6,826 bases of DNA from an uncultured Oribacterium sp. (GCA_902485915.1 CABTMH010000187.1:1-6826); one strand, 5' to 3'. Positions 1 through 6,279 are shown, numbered from the stretch's first letter. Notes: generated from the sequence alone by a model not told the origin. Made by a program: numbers and translations.

Positions 1-31
1 CTTCTCCGCTCATGAGCGGATCGAACGCTAG
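1..31 (+). CDS. Possible 3' end of an upstream gene (mreD expected)
   Basis: Reading from base 2, nine codons (FSAHERIER) end at a TAG at 29-31, which touches the ribosome binding site of the next gene. This is the arrangement expected for a tightly packed operon. In Clostridia and other rod-shaped bacteria the gene before a PBP2/rodA pair is often mreD, so that is the natural guess. Nine residues cannot identify a family, and another frame also closes nearby (TGA at 13-15), so both the frame and the identity are inference. Confidence 0.25.
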   Translation, partial: FSAHERIER

Positions 32-36
32 AGGAG
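31..36 (+). promoter_or_regulatory. Ribosome binding site that fixes a TTG start for PBP2
   Basis: GAGGAG lies six bases before the TTG at 43-45. No ATG or GTG in this frame sits at a usable distance from it. The residues after the TTG lead directly into a short cytoplasmic tail and one membrane helix, as expected for a class B PBP. The strong Shine-Dalgarno sequence is therefore the main reason to accept the non-ATG start. Confidence 0.75.
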
Positions 37-42
37 TCTTCA

Positions 43-2913
43 TTGTTCAAGGAATTACTGAGCGCAGTTAAAGAATTTATCATCCGTTTCCTAAGCTCCC
101 GTCTCTTTGCACTGGGGCTGATTTTCACGCTTTTATTTGCGGTGCTCGCAGGACGTCTGTTCGAGCTCCAGATCGTGAACGGAGATCAGTACCTCTCCGA
201 TTATCAGAACCGTACCCTGACGAAGGTGACCACGGTCGGTACGAGGGGCAATATCTATGACCGCGACGGTCGTCTCCTCGCGTATAACGAGCTTCAGTAC
301 AACATCACGATCGCCGATAACGGTGCGTACGACACGACGGATAAGGGCATCAACCGCCGGAATCTGATGCTGTATCATCTGACCGAGATCATCGAGAAGT
401 ACGGCTATTCCGTCGACGGACAGTATAAGATCCGGCTCGATGAGAATCATGAGTTTCAGTTCACGACGAGCTCCGAAAATGACCGGAAGCGTTTCATCGC
501 AAACATCCGCGGGCGAAACGTCTCTGACCTCGGCGAGAAGGACTTTAACATCAGTGCACGGGAGGCCTTCAACACCTCGAAGCGTCGTTACCGCTTCGAT
601 AACATCAAGGATGAAAACGGCATGGCCATCGTCCTCGATGATGAGACCGCCCTCGATATGATCAACATCTTCTATACCATGCGTCTCACCGCCTACCAGC
701 GCTACCAGACCACGACCATCGTAAAGAACGTGTCGGAGGAGTGCATGGCAGAGATCCTCGAGGCGAAGGGTGAGCTGCAGGGGGTCGATATCGAAAATGT
801 TTCCGTACGAAAGTATAATTATGCGCCATACCTGAGCCACATCGTCGGCTACACCGGTCAGGTCCGGGAGGATCAGCTCGCGGAGCTCCGAAAGACCGAT
901 GAGAGCTACGAGCTGAACGATACCGTCGGTGTCTGGGGGCTCGAGAAGAGCATGGAGTCTGAGCTGAAGGGACAGAAGGGCTACCGCGAGATGTACCTGA
1001 ACTCCGTCGGCTCGGTCCTCGAGGTCGTCTCGGAATCGGAGGCGAAGGCGGGCAATGATATCTACACCACCATCTCCGCGAACGACCAGATCGCGATCTA
1101 CCACCTGCTTGAGCAGGAGCTGGCCGGCATCCTCGCTTCGAAGATCGTCGAATCGGATGCTCCGCAGAACGAACACGTAAAGCAGTCCCAGATCACCATC
1201 CCGGTGAAGGACGCCTACTTCCAGCTCATTAACAACAACGTGCTGGATTCCACCCATTTCTCTGAGGCTGCGCCGGGCAGCGCCGAGCGCCAGATCGCAG
1301 ACATCTTCTCTGATAATAAGGAGAAGAATCTTCAGCGCATCGAGCACGAGCTCCTGAACCCGAGTACGAGCGATCTGAATGCGCTTCCGAAGGATATGCA
1401 GGCCTTCATCGTCTACATCTATGACTACCTTCTGAGTGATGACTCGGGTATGATTCAGAGCTCGAATCAGAAGTTTAAGGATTCAGAGGCCTACCAGGCA
1501 TGGCGTAACGATACCATCAGTCTCCATGACTTCATCATCGCCGGCATCGAGGAGGCATGGCTCGATACCTCGAAGCTGTCGCTTTCCGAGGATTACTATG
1601 ATACCGAGAATATCTACCAGCTTCTCGTCGAGCAGCTGATGGAGCGGCTCCGGGACGATACGGATTTTGATAAGGTCCTCTATAAGTACGCGATCGTGGA
1701 CAACACCCTCCAGGGCTATCTCTTACTGATGGCACTCTTCGAGCAGGGCGTTCTCCCGGAGGATGCACAGGCCTACCTGCAGCTCTCGACCGGTGACGCG
1801 CACTATGCCTACACCTTCCTCGTGAAGAAGGTCCGGGAGATTGCATTGACCCCGGCACAGCTCGCGCTGGATCCGTGCAACGGCTCGGTCGTCGTGACGG
1901 ATGTGAAGACCGGAAAGATCCGGGCCCTCGTGACCTATCCGGGCTTCGATAACAACCGGATCACGGACAGCGATTACCTCGCGAAGGTGAACCAGGACCT
2001 GTCCCTGCCGCTCCTCAACAACGCAACCCAGACCCAGCTCGCACCTGGTTCGACCTTTAAGCCGATCACCTCGATCGCCGCGATGGAAGAGGGCGTCATC
2101 GACCTCTCGACCGTCATCGACTGTACCGGTATCTATAAGGAAGTCGTACCGAACATCAAGTGCTGGATCTACCCGGAGAAGCATGGCGAGGAGAACATCA
2201 TCGATGGTATCAAGAACTCTTGCAACTTCTTCTTCGCCGAGGTCGGCCATCGACTGGCGACGGATCCGAACGGCATCTACAGCCAGACCCTCGGCCTCGA
2301 GCGGATCGCGAAGTACGCCGCTGCCTTCGGACTCGATTCCCTCTCGGGTGTCGAGATCGATGAGACGAAGCCGCACATTTCGGATTACGATCCGGAGCGT
2401 TCTGCGATGGGTCAGGGTAATCATGCATACAATAACGTGCAGCTCGCCCGCTATATCACCGCAGTCGCGAACCGTGGCACGGTCTTCGACCTCTCGATCC
2501 TCGATAAGGTGACGGATTCCGATGGCAACGTGCTTCGTACGATCGAGCCGAAGGTGAAGGACCAGCTTAACTTCAGCACGGTCACCTGGAACGCGGTGCA
2601 GACAGGACTCCGTGAGATGATCACGGAAGGTGTCGCGAAGAACGTCTTCAGCGGCCAGGACATCCCGATCGCCGGTAAGACCGGTACCGCACAGGAGCGG
2701 GAGGACCGTGGTAACCATGCGGTCTTCGTTTCCTACGCACCGTATGACGACCCTGAGATCGCCGTCACCGTGAACATCCCGTACGGATATTCCTCCGGTA
2801 ACGCTGCGAGTCTCGCAAACAACGTATACAATTACTGCTATGGCAAGGACAGTCTCGAGGCCATCCTTTCACGGGATGCATCCTACATTTCCTCGGTCAA
2901 TGTTTCCGACTAA
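43..2913 (+). CDS. mrdA: Class B penicillin-binding protein, PBP2/MrdA type (peptidoglycan transpeptidase), with a large insertion
   Basis: This is a DD-transpeptidase that forms the peptide cross-links of peptidoglycan on the outer face of the membrane, normally in complex with the SEDS polymerase encoded next (RodA). Visible parts in order: a cytoplasmic tail (1-16); a single membrane helix (about 20-37); the conserved RGNIYDRDGRLLA motif of the class B pedestal (68-80); and a dimerisation region to about 345, including VGVWGLEKSME near 295-305. The transpeptidase domain has all three catalytic motifs: S670-T-F-K673 (acylated Ser670), S726-C-N728 and K879-T-G881. At 956 residues it is far longer than the usual 600-720. 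The excess is mainly residues about 366-604, a hydrophilic, acidic, probably helical segment placed just before GSVVVTDVKTGKIRALV, where the transpeptidase fold normally begins. The start is TTG, supported by GAGGAG six bases upstream. The stop is 12 bases before rodA. Family assignment is secure; the choice of the PBP2/elongation subtype rests on the rodA neighbour. Confidence 0.93.
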   Translation: MFKELLSAVKEFIIRFLSSRLFALGLIFTLLFAVLAGRLFELQIVNGDQYLSDYQNRTLTKVTTVGTRGNIYDRDGRLLAYNELQYNITIADNGAYDTTDKGINRRNLMLYHLTEIIEKYGYSVDGQYKIRLDENHEFQFTTSSENDRKRFIANIRGRNVSDLGEKDFNISAREAFNTSKRRYRFDNIKDENGMAIVLDDETALDMINIFYTMRLTAYQRYQTTTIVKNVSEECMAEILEAKGELQGVDIENVSVRKYNYAPYLSHIVGYTGQVREDQLAELRKTDESYELNDTVGVWGLEKSMESELKGQKGYREMYLNSVGSVLEVVSESEAKAGNDIYTTISANDQIAIYHLLEQELAGILASKIVESDAPQNEHVKQSQITIPVKDAYFQLINNNVLDSTHFSEAAPGSAERQIADIFSDNKEKNLQRIEHELLNPSTSDLNALPKDMQAFIVYIYDYLLSDDSGMIQSSNQKFKDSEAYQAWRNDTISLHDFIIAGIEEAWLDTSKLSLSEDYYDTENIYQLLVEQLMERLRDDTDFDKVLYKYAIVDNTLQGYLLLMALFEQGVLPEDAQAYLQLSTGDAHYAYTFLVKKVREIALTPAQLALDPCNGSVVVTDVKTGKIRALVTYPGFDNNRITDSDYLAKVNQDLSLPLLNNATQTQLAPGSTFKPITSIAAMEEGVIDLSTVIDCTGIYKEVVPNIKCWIYPEKHGEENIIDGIKNSCNFFFAEVGHRLATDPNGIYSQTLGLERIAKYAAAFGLDSLSGVEIDETKPHISDYDPERSAMGQGNHAYNNVQLARYITAVANRGTVFDLSILDKVTDSDGNVLRTIEPKVKDQLNFSTVTWNAVQTGLREMITEGVAKNVFSGQDIPIAGKTGTAQEREDRGNHAVFVSYAPYDDPEIAVTVNIPYGYSSGNAASLANNVYNYCYGKDSLEAILSRDASYISSVNVSD

Positions 2914-2925
2914 AAGAGTATAATT

Positions 2926-4065
2926 ATGAGGTTTGATTACAATTTTAAACATTATGATTTCCGGCTCGTCCTCTATATGATCGTACTGAACATCCTCGGT
3001 GTGCTCGTCATGCGCTCCGCGGTCGGTGCCGAGAGCTTCCGGGACGTACAGGTCGTGCGTCAGATCCTGGGCTCCTTCGCAGGACTGGCGATCTGCATCG
3101 CACTGTCACTCGTGGACTATCGCTGGCTCGTGCAGCAGGCGAATCTGATCTACCTGTTCTGCGTCCTGCTCCTCGCGGGTGTTCTGATCTACGGAACCGC
3201 CGCCGGACACGATGCGGTCCGCTGGATACAGCTGCCGGTCATCGGACAGGTCCAGCCGGCCGAGTTCGTAAAGATCGGACTCATCGTGTTCTTCGCCGCC
3301 TACTTTCAGCGGGCGAAGGACCAGATCAATCTGCCGCACGTCGTGCTGATGGCCTTCGTGTGGTTTATGATCCCGATCCTGCTGATCCTGCTGCAGCCGA
3401 ATCTGAGTACGAGTATCATCATCACGATCATCGTGGCAGCCATGGTCTTTGCGTCGGATATCAGCTTCCGGTGGATCCTCGGTGTGCTCCTCGCCATCGT
3501 TCCGCTCGCCCTGATCTTCATCTATCTGTTCCGGTCGGGCCTCTATGATAAGATCCCGCTGCTGCGCGGCTATCAGGCACAGCGTATCCTGACCTTCCTG
3601 AACCCGTCAGAAAACACCCAGACCTTCTACCAGCAGCTGTACTCCATGATGGCGATCGGCTCCGGAAAGCTGATGGGCAAGGGCCTCTACAACAGCTCCA
3701 TTTTTTCTGTAAAAAACGGTAATTTCCTCGCAGAGGAGGATAATGACTTCATCTTTGCAGTCGTGGGAGAGGAGCTCGGCTTCCGTGGATCGATGATAAT
3801 TATCATATTATTCTTGTTGATTATCGTAGAATGTCTTATAATAGCGAAGAAAGCGCGGAATGTAAGTGGACGTCTGATATGTGTCGGCATGATGGCATGG
3901 ATCGGCTTTCAGACCTATACGCACATTGCGGTAACGACGGGAATCTTCCCGAATACCGGCATCACACTTCCTTTTTTCTCGAGAGGCGTAAGTTCACTGG
4001 TTTCCGTCTATGCCGGTATGGGCATCGTACTAAATGTGGCATTACAGAGAAGTAATCGTGCGTAA
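2926..4065 (+). CDS. rodA: RodA-type SEDS peptidoglycan glycosyltransferase
   Basis: This is an integral membrane polymerase that assembles lipid II into glycan strands and works as a pair with a class B PBP, here the gene immediately upstream. The 379 residues are very hydrophobic, with about ten membrane segments. Recognisable family motifs are RWI at 99-101, QPAEFVK at 110-116, the YQAQRI segment at 216-221, AIGSGK at 243-248, GKGL at 251-254, DFIFAVVGEELGF at 274-286 and FPNTGITLPFFSRG at 341-354. Two conserved acidic sites differ from well-studied RodA proteins: the QPDLGT motif reads QPNLST (157-162), and the extracellular loop before the AIGSG motif (225-242) contains no Asp. FtsW and SpoVE belong to the same family; the adjacent PBP2 favours RodA. 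The ATG follows the PBP2 stop by 12 bases with only a weak AGAG-type ribosome site, which suggests translational coupling. Codon use changes sharply near residues 290-319. Confidence 0.9.
   Translation: MRFDYNFKHYDFRLVLYMIVLNILGVLVMRSAVGAESFRDVQVVRQILGSFAGLAICIALSLVDYRWLVQQANLIYLFCVLLLAGVLIYGTAAGHDAVRWIQLPVIGQVQPAEFVKIGLIVFFAAYFQRAKDQINLPHVVLMAFVWFMIPILLILLQPNLSTSIIITIIVAAMVFASDISFRWILGVLLAIVPLALIFIYLFRSGLYDKIPLLRGYQAQRILTFLNPSENTQTFYQQLYSMMAIGSGKLMGKGLYNSSIFSVKNGNFLAEEDNDFIFAVVGEELGFRGSMIIIILFLLIIVECLIIAKKARNVSGRLICVGMMAWIGFQTYTHIAVTTGIFPNTGITLPFFSRGVSSLVSVYAGMGIVLNVALQRSNRA
3814..3842 (+). promoter_or_regulatory. Candidate internal promoter within rodA
   Basis: A perfect -10 hexamer TATAAT (3837-3842) lies 17 bases after TTGTTG (3814-3819), a poor -35 that keeps only the TTG. 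It sits in a stretch of rodA whose codons are unusually AT-rich compared with the rest of the gene, about 300 bases before the mgsA-like gene, so it could provide extra transcription of the downstream genes. Chance occurrence is quite possible, since two other TATAAT hexamers occur in coding sequence in this window. Confidence 0.25.
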
Positions 4066-4071
4066 GTCGGC

Positions 4072-4092
4072 GATCCCTTTTCGAAGGGCGTC
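4072..4092 (+). other. Small stem-loop between rodA and the mgsA-like gene
   Basis: CCCTT (4075-4079) pairs with AAGGG (4084-4088) across a TTCG loop. GAT (4072-4074) can extend the stem with GTC (4090-4092) if C4089 is bulged. No T-tract follows, so it does not look like an intrinsic terminator. It begins seven bases after the rodA stop and could mark an mRNA processing or stability element, or be incidental. Confidence 0.3.
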
Positions 4093-4140
4093 CTGCTTCG
4101 CTTCTGTAAAAAGAAAACGTAAGATCAGAGAGGTCGAATA

Positions 4141-4530
4141 ATGAATGTCGGATTAATCGCACATGATTCAAAGAAGAAGCTGATGCAGAACTTCTGCATC
4201 GCATATCGTGGTATCCTGAGCAAGCATGAGCTTTATGCGACCGGTACCACGGGCCTCCTCATCGAGGAGGTCACAAATCTTCGCATACATAAATTCCTGC
4301 CGGGAGAGACGGGCGGTGCGCGTCAGCTGGCATCACAGATCGAGCAGGGAAACCTCGATATGGTGATTTTCCTGCGTGATCCGTTACATGTGAAGGCACA
4401 GGAGCCGGAGGTCAACTCCATCGTTCGTCTGTGCGACAGCTACAACATCCCGATCGCGACGAATCTCGCGACGGCCGAGCTCCTGATCAAGGCACTGGAG
4501 CGTGGCGATCTCGAGTGGCGAAACATCTGA
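4141..4530 (+). CDS. mgsA: Methylglyoxal synthase family protein, catalytic residues not conserved
   Basis: Classical MgsA is a cytoplasmic enzyme that converts dihydroxyacetone phosphate to methylglyoxal and phosphate. The fold is clear over the full 129 residues (B. subtilis MgsA is about 137): LIAHDSKKK at 5-13, the phosphate-loop motif LYATGTTG at 31-38, VIFLRDPL at 75-82 and IPIATNLATAELL at 103-115. The active site differs from the E. coli enzyme as I align it from memory. The catalytic Asp71 in the GGD motif is Ala60 (codon GCG), His98 is Gln87, Asp101 is Glu90 and Ser65 of the phosphate site is Pro54. Asp9 (E. coli Asp20), Lys12 (Lys23), Thr34, Thr36, Thr37 and Asp80 (Asp91) are kept. 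The frame is intact and ends normally, so this is not an obvious pseudogene. A GAGAGG ribosome site lies seven bases before the ATG. The family call is strong, but enzyme activity is doubtful; a ligand-binding or regulatory role, as in MGS-like domains of CarB and PurH, is an inference. Confidence 0.9.
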   Translation: MNVGLIAHDSKKKLMQNFCIAYRGILSKHELYATGTTGLLIEEVTNLRIHKFLPGETGGARQLASQIEQGNLDMVIFLRDPLHVKAQEPEVNSIVRLCDSYNIPIATNLATAELLIKALERGDLEWRNI

Positions 4531-4649
4531 TGTAGACATTGGCCGTGGCCCCGCAGAGGCTGCATTGCACAGCGTTTCGCTTCGGCTTCACGGTCCGCAC
4601 GATGCGATCATCACGAGATCGATGATTATGACAGGAGATGAACAGATAC
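4531..4649. other. Intergenic gap without a clear signal
   Basis: No convincing promoter, terminator or short gene is visible here. There is a weak hairpin, ATCATC (4607-4612) pairing with GATGAT (4621-4626) across eight bases, just before the AGGAG at 4633-4637. The carboxypeptidase gene is therefore probably transcribed from upstream. Confidence 0.4.
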
Positions 4650-5690
4650 ATGCTTAGACAGAATCGAAAGAATCAGGATCACAGCATGAAACCATCCGGA
4701 GGGAGCTTCCAGCGAAGACTCCTTCCGTTTCTTTTATGCTTTCTTTTTATGATGTCGCTCGCCGGCTGCGGGCAGAAAAAGCTGGAGCACAGCTACGACA
4801 TCCGCATGGGACTCACCCGCATGAACGCCGTCAGTGTCAGCGATGTCTCCGGGAAGCACGCAGATGGCTTCTCGAAGGGCCTCGCGCTTCCGGATGCGAA
4901 GCAGACGGTCGGGGCAGACGGCCTCACGGCAGAGGCGGCCCTCCTCGTCTCGAACGAGGGCGATGATCCACAGGTGCTCGTCTCGAAGAATCCGTATGTC
5001 CGCACCTATCCGGCGTCCATCACGAAGGTGATGACGGCCCTCGTGTGTCTCCGGCATGTCGATGACCTGCAGCAGGAGTTCACGGTCACGGAAAACTCGA
5101 ACATCCGCGTCTCCGGATCCTCCATGGCCTACATCCATCCGGGGGAGACCCTCACCATCGAGGAGCTTCTCTATGGTATGCTGCTACCGTCCGGAAACGA
5201 TGCCGCAGTGGCGGTCGCGGAGGCCACGGCCGGCTCCGTCGACGCCTTCGTGGAGCTGATGAACGAAACGGCGATGGAGATCGGTGCCACGGGTAGTCAC
5301 TTCGTAAATGTCAACGGACTTCCGGACGAGAATCACTACATGACGCCGTATGATATCTACCTGACGATGCATGCGGCCCTCGAGTATGATGCCTTCCGTG
5401 AGATCGTCGGAAGCGTGCACTACACCCCGGAGTATAAGGATTCAAACGGCATGCCGAAGAAGCAGGAGTGGACCGTCTCGAACAAGTACATGCTCGGAGA
5501 AGTCGAGACGCCGGACGGTCTCCGTGTGCTCGGCGGAAAGACCGGCACGACGAAGGCGGCCGGCTACTGCCTCACCCAGGCGACGGAAAAAGAGTCCACC
5601 GGCGAAGAGTATATCAGCACCGTCATGAAGGCGAAAACACGCGAGGAGCTCTACAGTAATATGACGATGCTTCTGGAGAAAATCCACTGA
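4650..5690 (+). CDS. D-alanyl-D-alanine carboxypeptidase (S11 family), predicted lipoprotein
   Basis: This is a low-molecular-mass penicillin-binding protein that removes the terminal D-Ala from peptidoglycan pentapeptides on the outer face of the membrane, limiting cross-linking by PBP2. Numbered from the ATG at 4650, the three catalytic motifs are S123-I-T-K126, S181-G-N183 and K297-T-G299, in the usual context (YPASITKVMTALV, LLPSGNDAAVAVAE, GGKTGTTKAAGYCL). The N-terminus has two Arg (22-23), a hydrophobic stretch and a lipobox LAGC ending at Cys40, so the protein should be lipid-anchored. It stops about 45 residues after KTG, so the C-terminal beta domain and amphipathic anchor of PBP5/DacF-type enzymes are absent. 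Start choice is uncertain: an ATG at 4638 abuts AGGAG (4633-4637) with no spacing; 4650 has a 12-base spacing to it; 4686 has a weaker AGGA seven bases upstream and would give a more typical signal peptide with Cys28. Confidence 0.9.
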   Translation: MLRQNRKNQDHSMKPSGGSFQRRLLPFLLCFLFMMSLAGCGQKKLEHSYDIRMGLTRMNAVSVSDVSGKHADGFSKGLALPDAKQTVGADGLTAEAALLVSNEGDDPQVLVSKNPYVRTYPASITKVMTALVCLRHVDDLQQEFTVTENSNIRVSGSSMAYIHPGETLTIEELLYGMLLPSGNDAAVAVAEATAGSVDAFVELMNETAMEIGATGSHFVNVNGLPDENHYMTPYDIYLTMHAALEYDAFREIVGSVHYTPEYKDSNGMPKKQEWTVSNKYMLGEVETPDGLRVLGGKTGTTKAAGYCLTQATEKESTGEEYISTVMKAKTREELYSNMTMLLEKIH

Positions 5691-5788
5691 GTTACACCCC
5701 GGTTACGGTTCACTCGTCAATCGGATTCGGGCAGGGAGCGAACAGTAAACCCATCGACTTTTAAGAAGACATGTTCTGTGATTGCTCC
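5691..5788. other. Intergenic region between the two transcription units
   Basis: No gene is visible. No intrinsic terminator could be recognised after the carboxypeptidase stop: the possible stems are short or interrupted and lack a T-tract. An imperfect inverted repeat (GGAGC plus GAACA at 5735-5744 against TGTTC at 5772-5776 and GCTCC at 5784-5788) ends exactly at the -35 element of the next promoter. It could be a protein-binding site or a coincidence. Confidence 0.3.
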
Positions 5789-5817
5789 TTGAATTAGACC
5801 CCCGAATGAGATATACT
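5789..5817 (+). promoter_or_regulatory. Sigma-A type promoter for the P-loop gene
   Basis: TTGAAT (5789-5794) and TATACT (5812-5817) are separated by exactly 17 bases and match the housekeeping consensus at 4 of 6 and 5 of 6 positions. Transcription would begin near 5824-5826, leaving a leader of about 22 bases that carries the AGGAGGT ribosome site. The surrounding DNA is more AT-rich than the genes to the left. This is the best promoter in the window. Confidence 0.75.
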
Positions 5818-5832
5818 AAACCTACAAAAGTT

Positions 5833-5839
5833 AGGAGGT
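5833..5839 (+). promoter_or_regulatory. Strong ribosome binding site of the P-loop gene
   Basis: AGGAGGT lies eight bases before the ATG at 5848 and is the strongest Shine-Dalgarno sequence in the window. It decides the start: an in-frame TTG at 5782 would place the start upstream of the promoter and give 22 extra residues unrelated to the fold. Confidence 0.85.
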
Positions 5840-5847
5840 ACTTGACT

Positions 5848-6267
5848 ATGGTACAGTTGATTGTAGGCAAGAGAGGCAAAGGTAAGACCAAGCAGCTTCT
5901 TGATAAGGCAAACTCAGTAGTGAAGGAAGCCAACGGCAGCGTTGATTTCCTCGATAAGTCGGCACAGCATATGTATGAGCTCAGTAATAAGATCCGTCTT
6001 ATTAACGTAAATGAGTTCCCAATCGATTCCGAAGATGCGTTCATCGGCTTCGTAAGCGGTATTATTTCTCAGGATCACGACCTCGAGTACATGTTCCTGG
6101 ACAGCTTCCTTAAGCTTTCTTCTCTTGAGGGCGCAGATATCACAAACTGCATCAAGCGTTTAGAGGATCTCGGCGATAAGTACAAGGTAACCTTCGTACT
6201 GAGTGTATCGATGGATGCCGAGGAGCTTCCTGACAGCGTTAAGAAGGATGTAGCGATCGCGCTTTAA
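5848..6267 (+). CDS. Small P-loop NTP-binding protein of unknown function
   Basis: This 139-residue soluble protein begins almost directly with a Walker A motif, G7-K-R-G-K-G-K13-T14, after a short hydrophobic strand (QLIV). A Walker-B-like strand, EYMFLD with Asp85, follows, and a later hydrophobic strand, VTFVLSVS (114-121), is typical of P-loop folds. There is no membrane segment, signal peptide or ABC signature motif. Homologous proteins in Lachnospiraceae are, as I recall, often named ATP-binding or twitching motility protein PilT. The PilT name is not supported here, because the protein is far shorter than PilT and lacks its other motifs. It has its own promoter and the best ribosome site in the window, and it uses more CTT, GTA and TCT codons than the wall genes, which points to separate and probably strong expression. 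Nucleotide binding is likely; any function is unknown. Confidence 0.85.
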   Translation: MVQLIVGKRGKGKTKQLLDKANSVVKEANGSVDFLDKSAQHMYELSNKIRLINVNEFPIDSEDAFIGFVSGIISQDHDLEYMFLDSFLKLSSLEGADITNCIKRLEDLGDKYKVTFVLSVSMDAEELPDSVKKDVAIAL

Positions 6268-6279
6268 TCCACAGTTCAC

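Noticed and set aside
814..819. TATAAT inside PBP2 with TCGAAA 17 bases upstream; another TATAAT at 2919-2924 just before rodA
   Set aside because: The first is a short match inside an ordinary YNY codon run with no local codon anomaly. The second would start transcription inside rodA and has no plausible -35. About one TATAAT is expected by chance on this strand.
133..1347. 404-codon open frame on the minus strand inside PBP2, and a similar 331-codon one at 1723-2718
   Set aside because: Both lie opposite a well-supported PBP2 coding sequence. They show repetitive Leu/Arg/Asp/Val composition typical of the complement of biased codons and no domain or ribosome site. They are shadows.
3711..3717. 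A AAA AAC heptamer in the rodA frame followed by a small TCCTC/GAGGA hairpin, resembling a -1 frameshift site
   Set aside because: The -1 frame meets TAA almost at once (3720-3722), giving only a truncated membrane protein. The stem is five base pairs and the gene reads through intact, so it is probably incidental.
4072..4092. Stem-loop after rodA as an intrinsic terminator
   Set aside because: The stem is short and is followed by mixed sequence without a T-tract, and the next gene is close on the same strand. Kept only as a low-confidence stem-loop.
5735..5788. Inverted repeat after the carboxypeptidase as a terminator
   Set aside because: The two short arms are interrupted by a seven-base bulge and a 27-base loop, and no T-tract follows.
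5782..5847. Upstream TTG start adding 22 residues to the P-loop protein
   Set aside because: It lies upstream of the predicted transcription start and overlaps the promoter, and AGGAGGT points clearly to the ATG at 5848.
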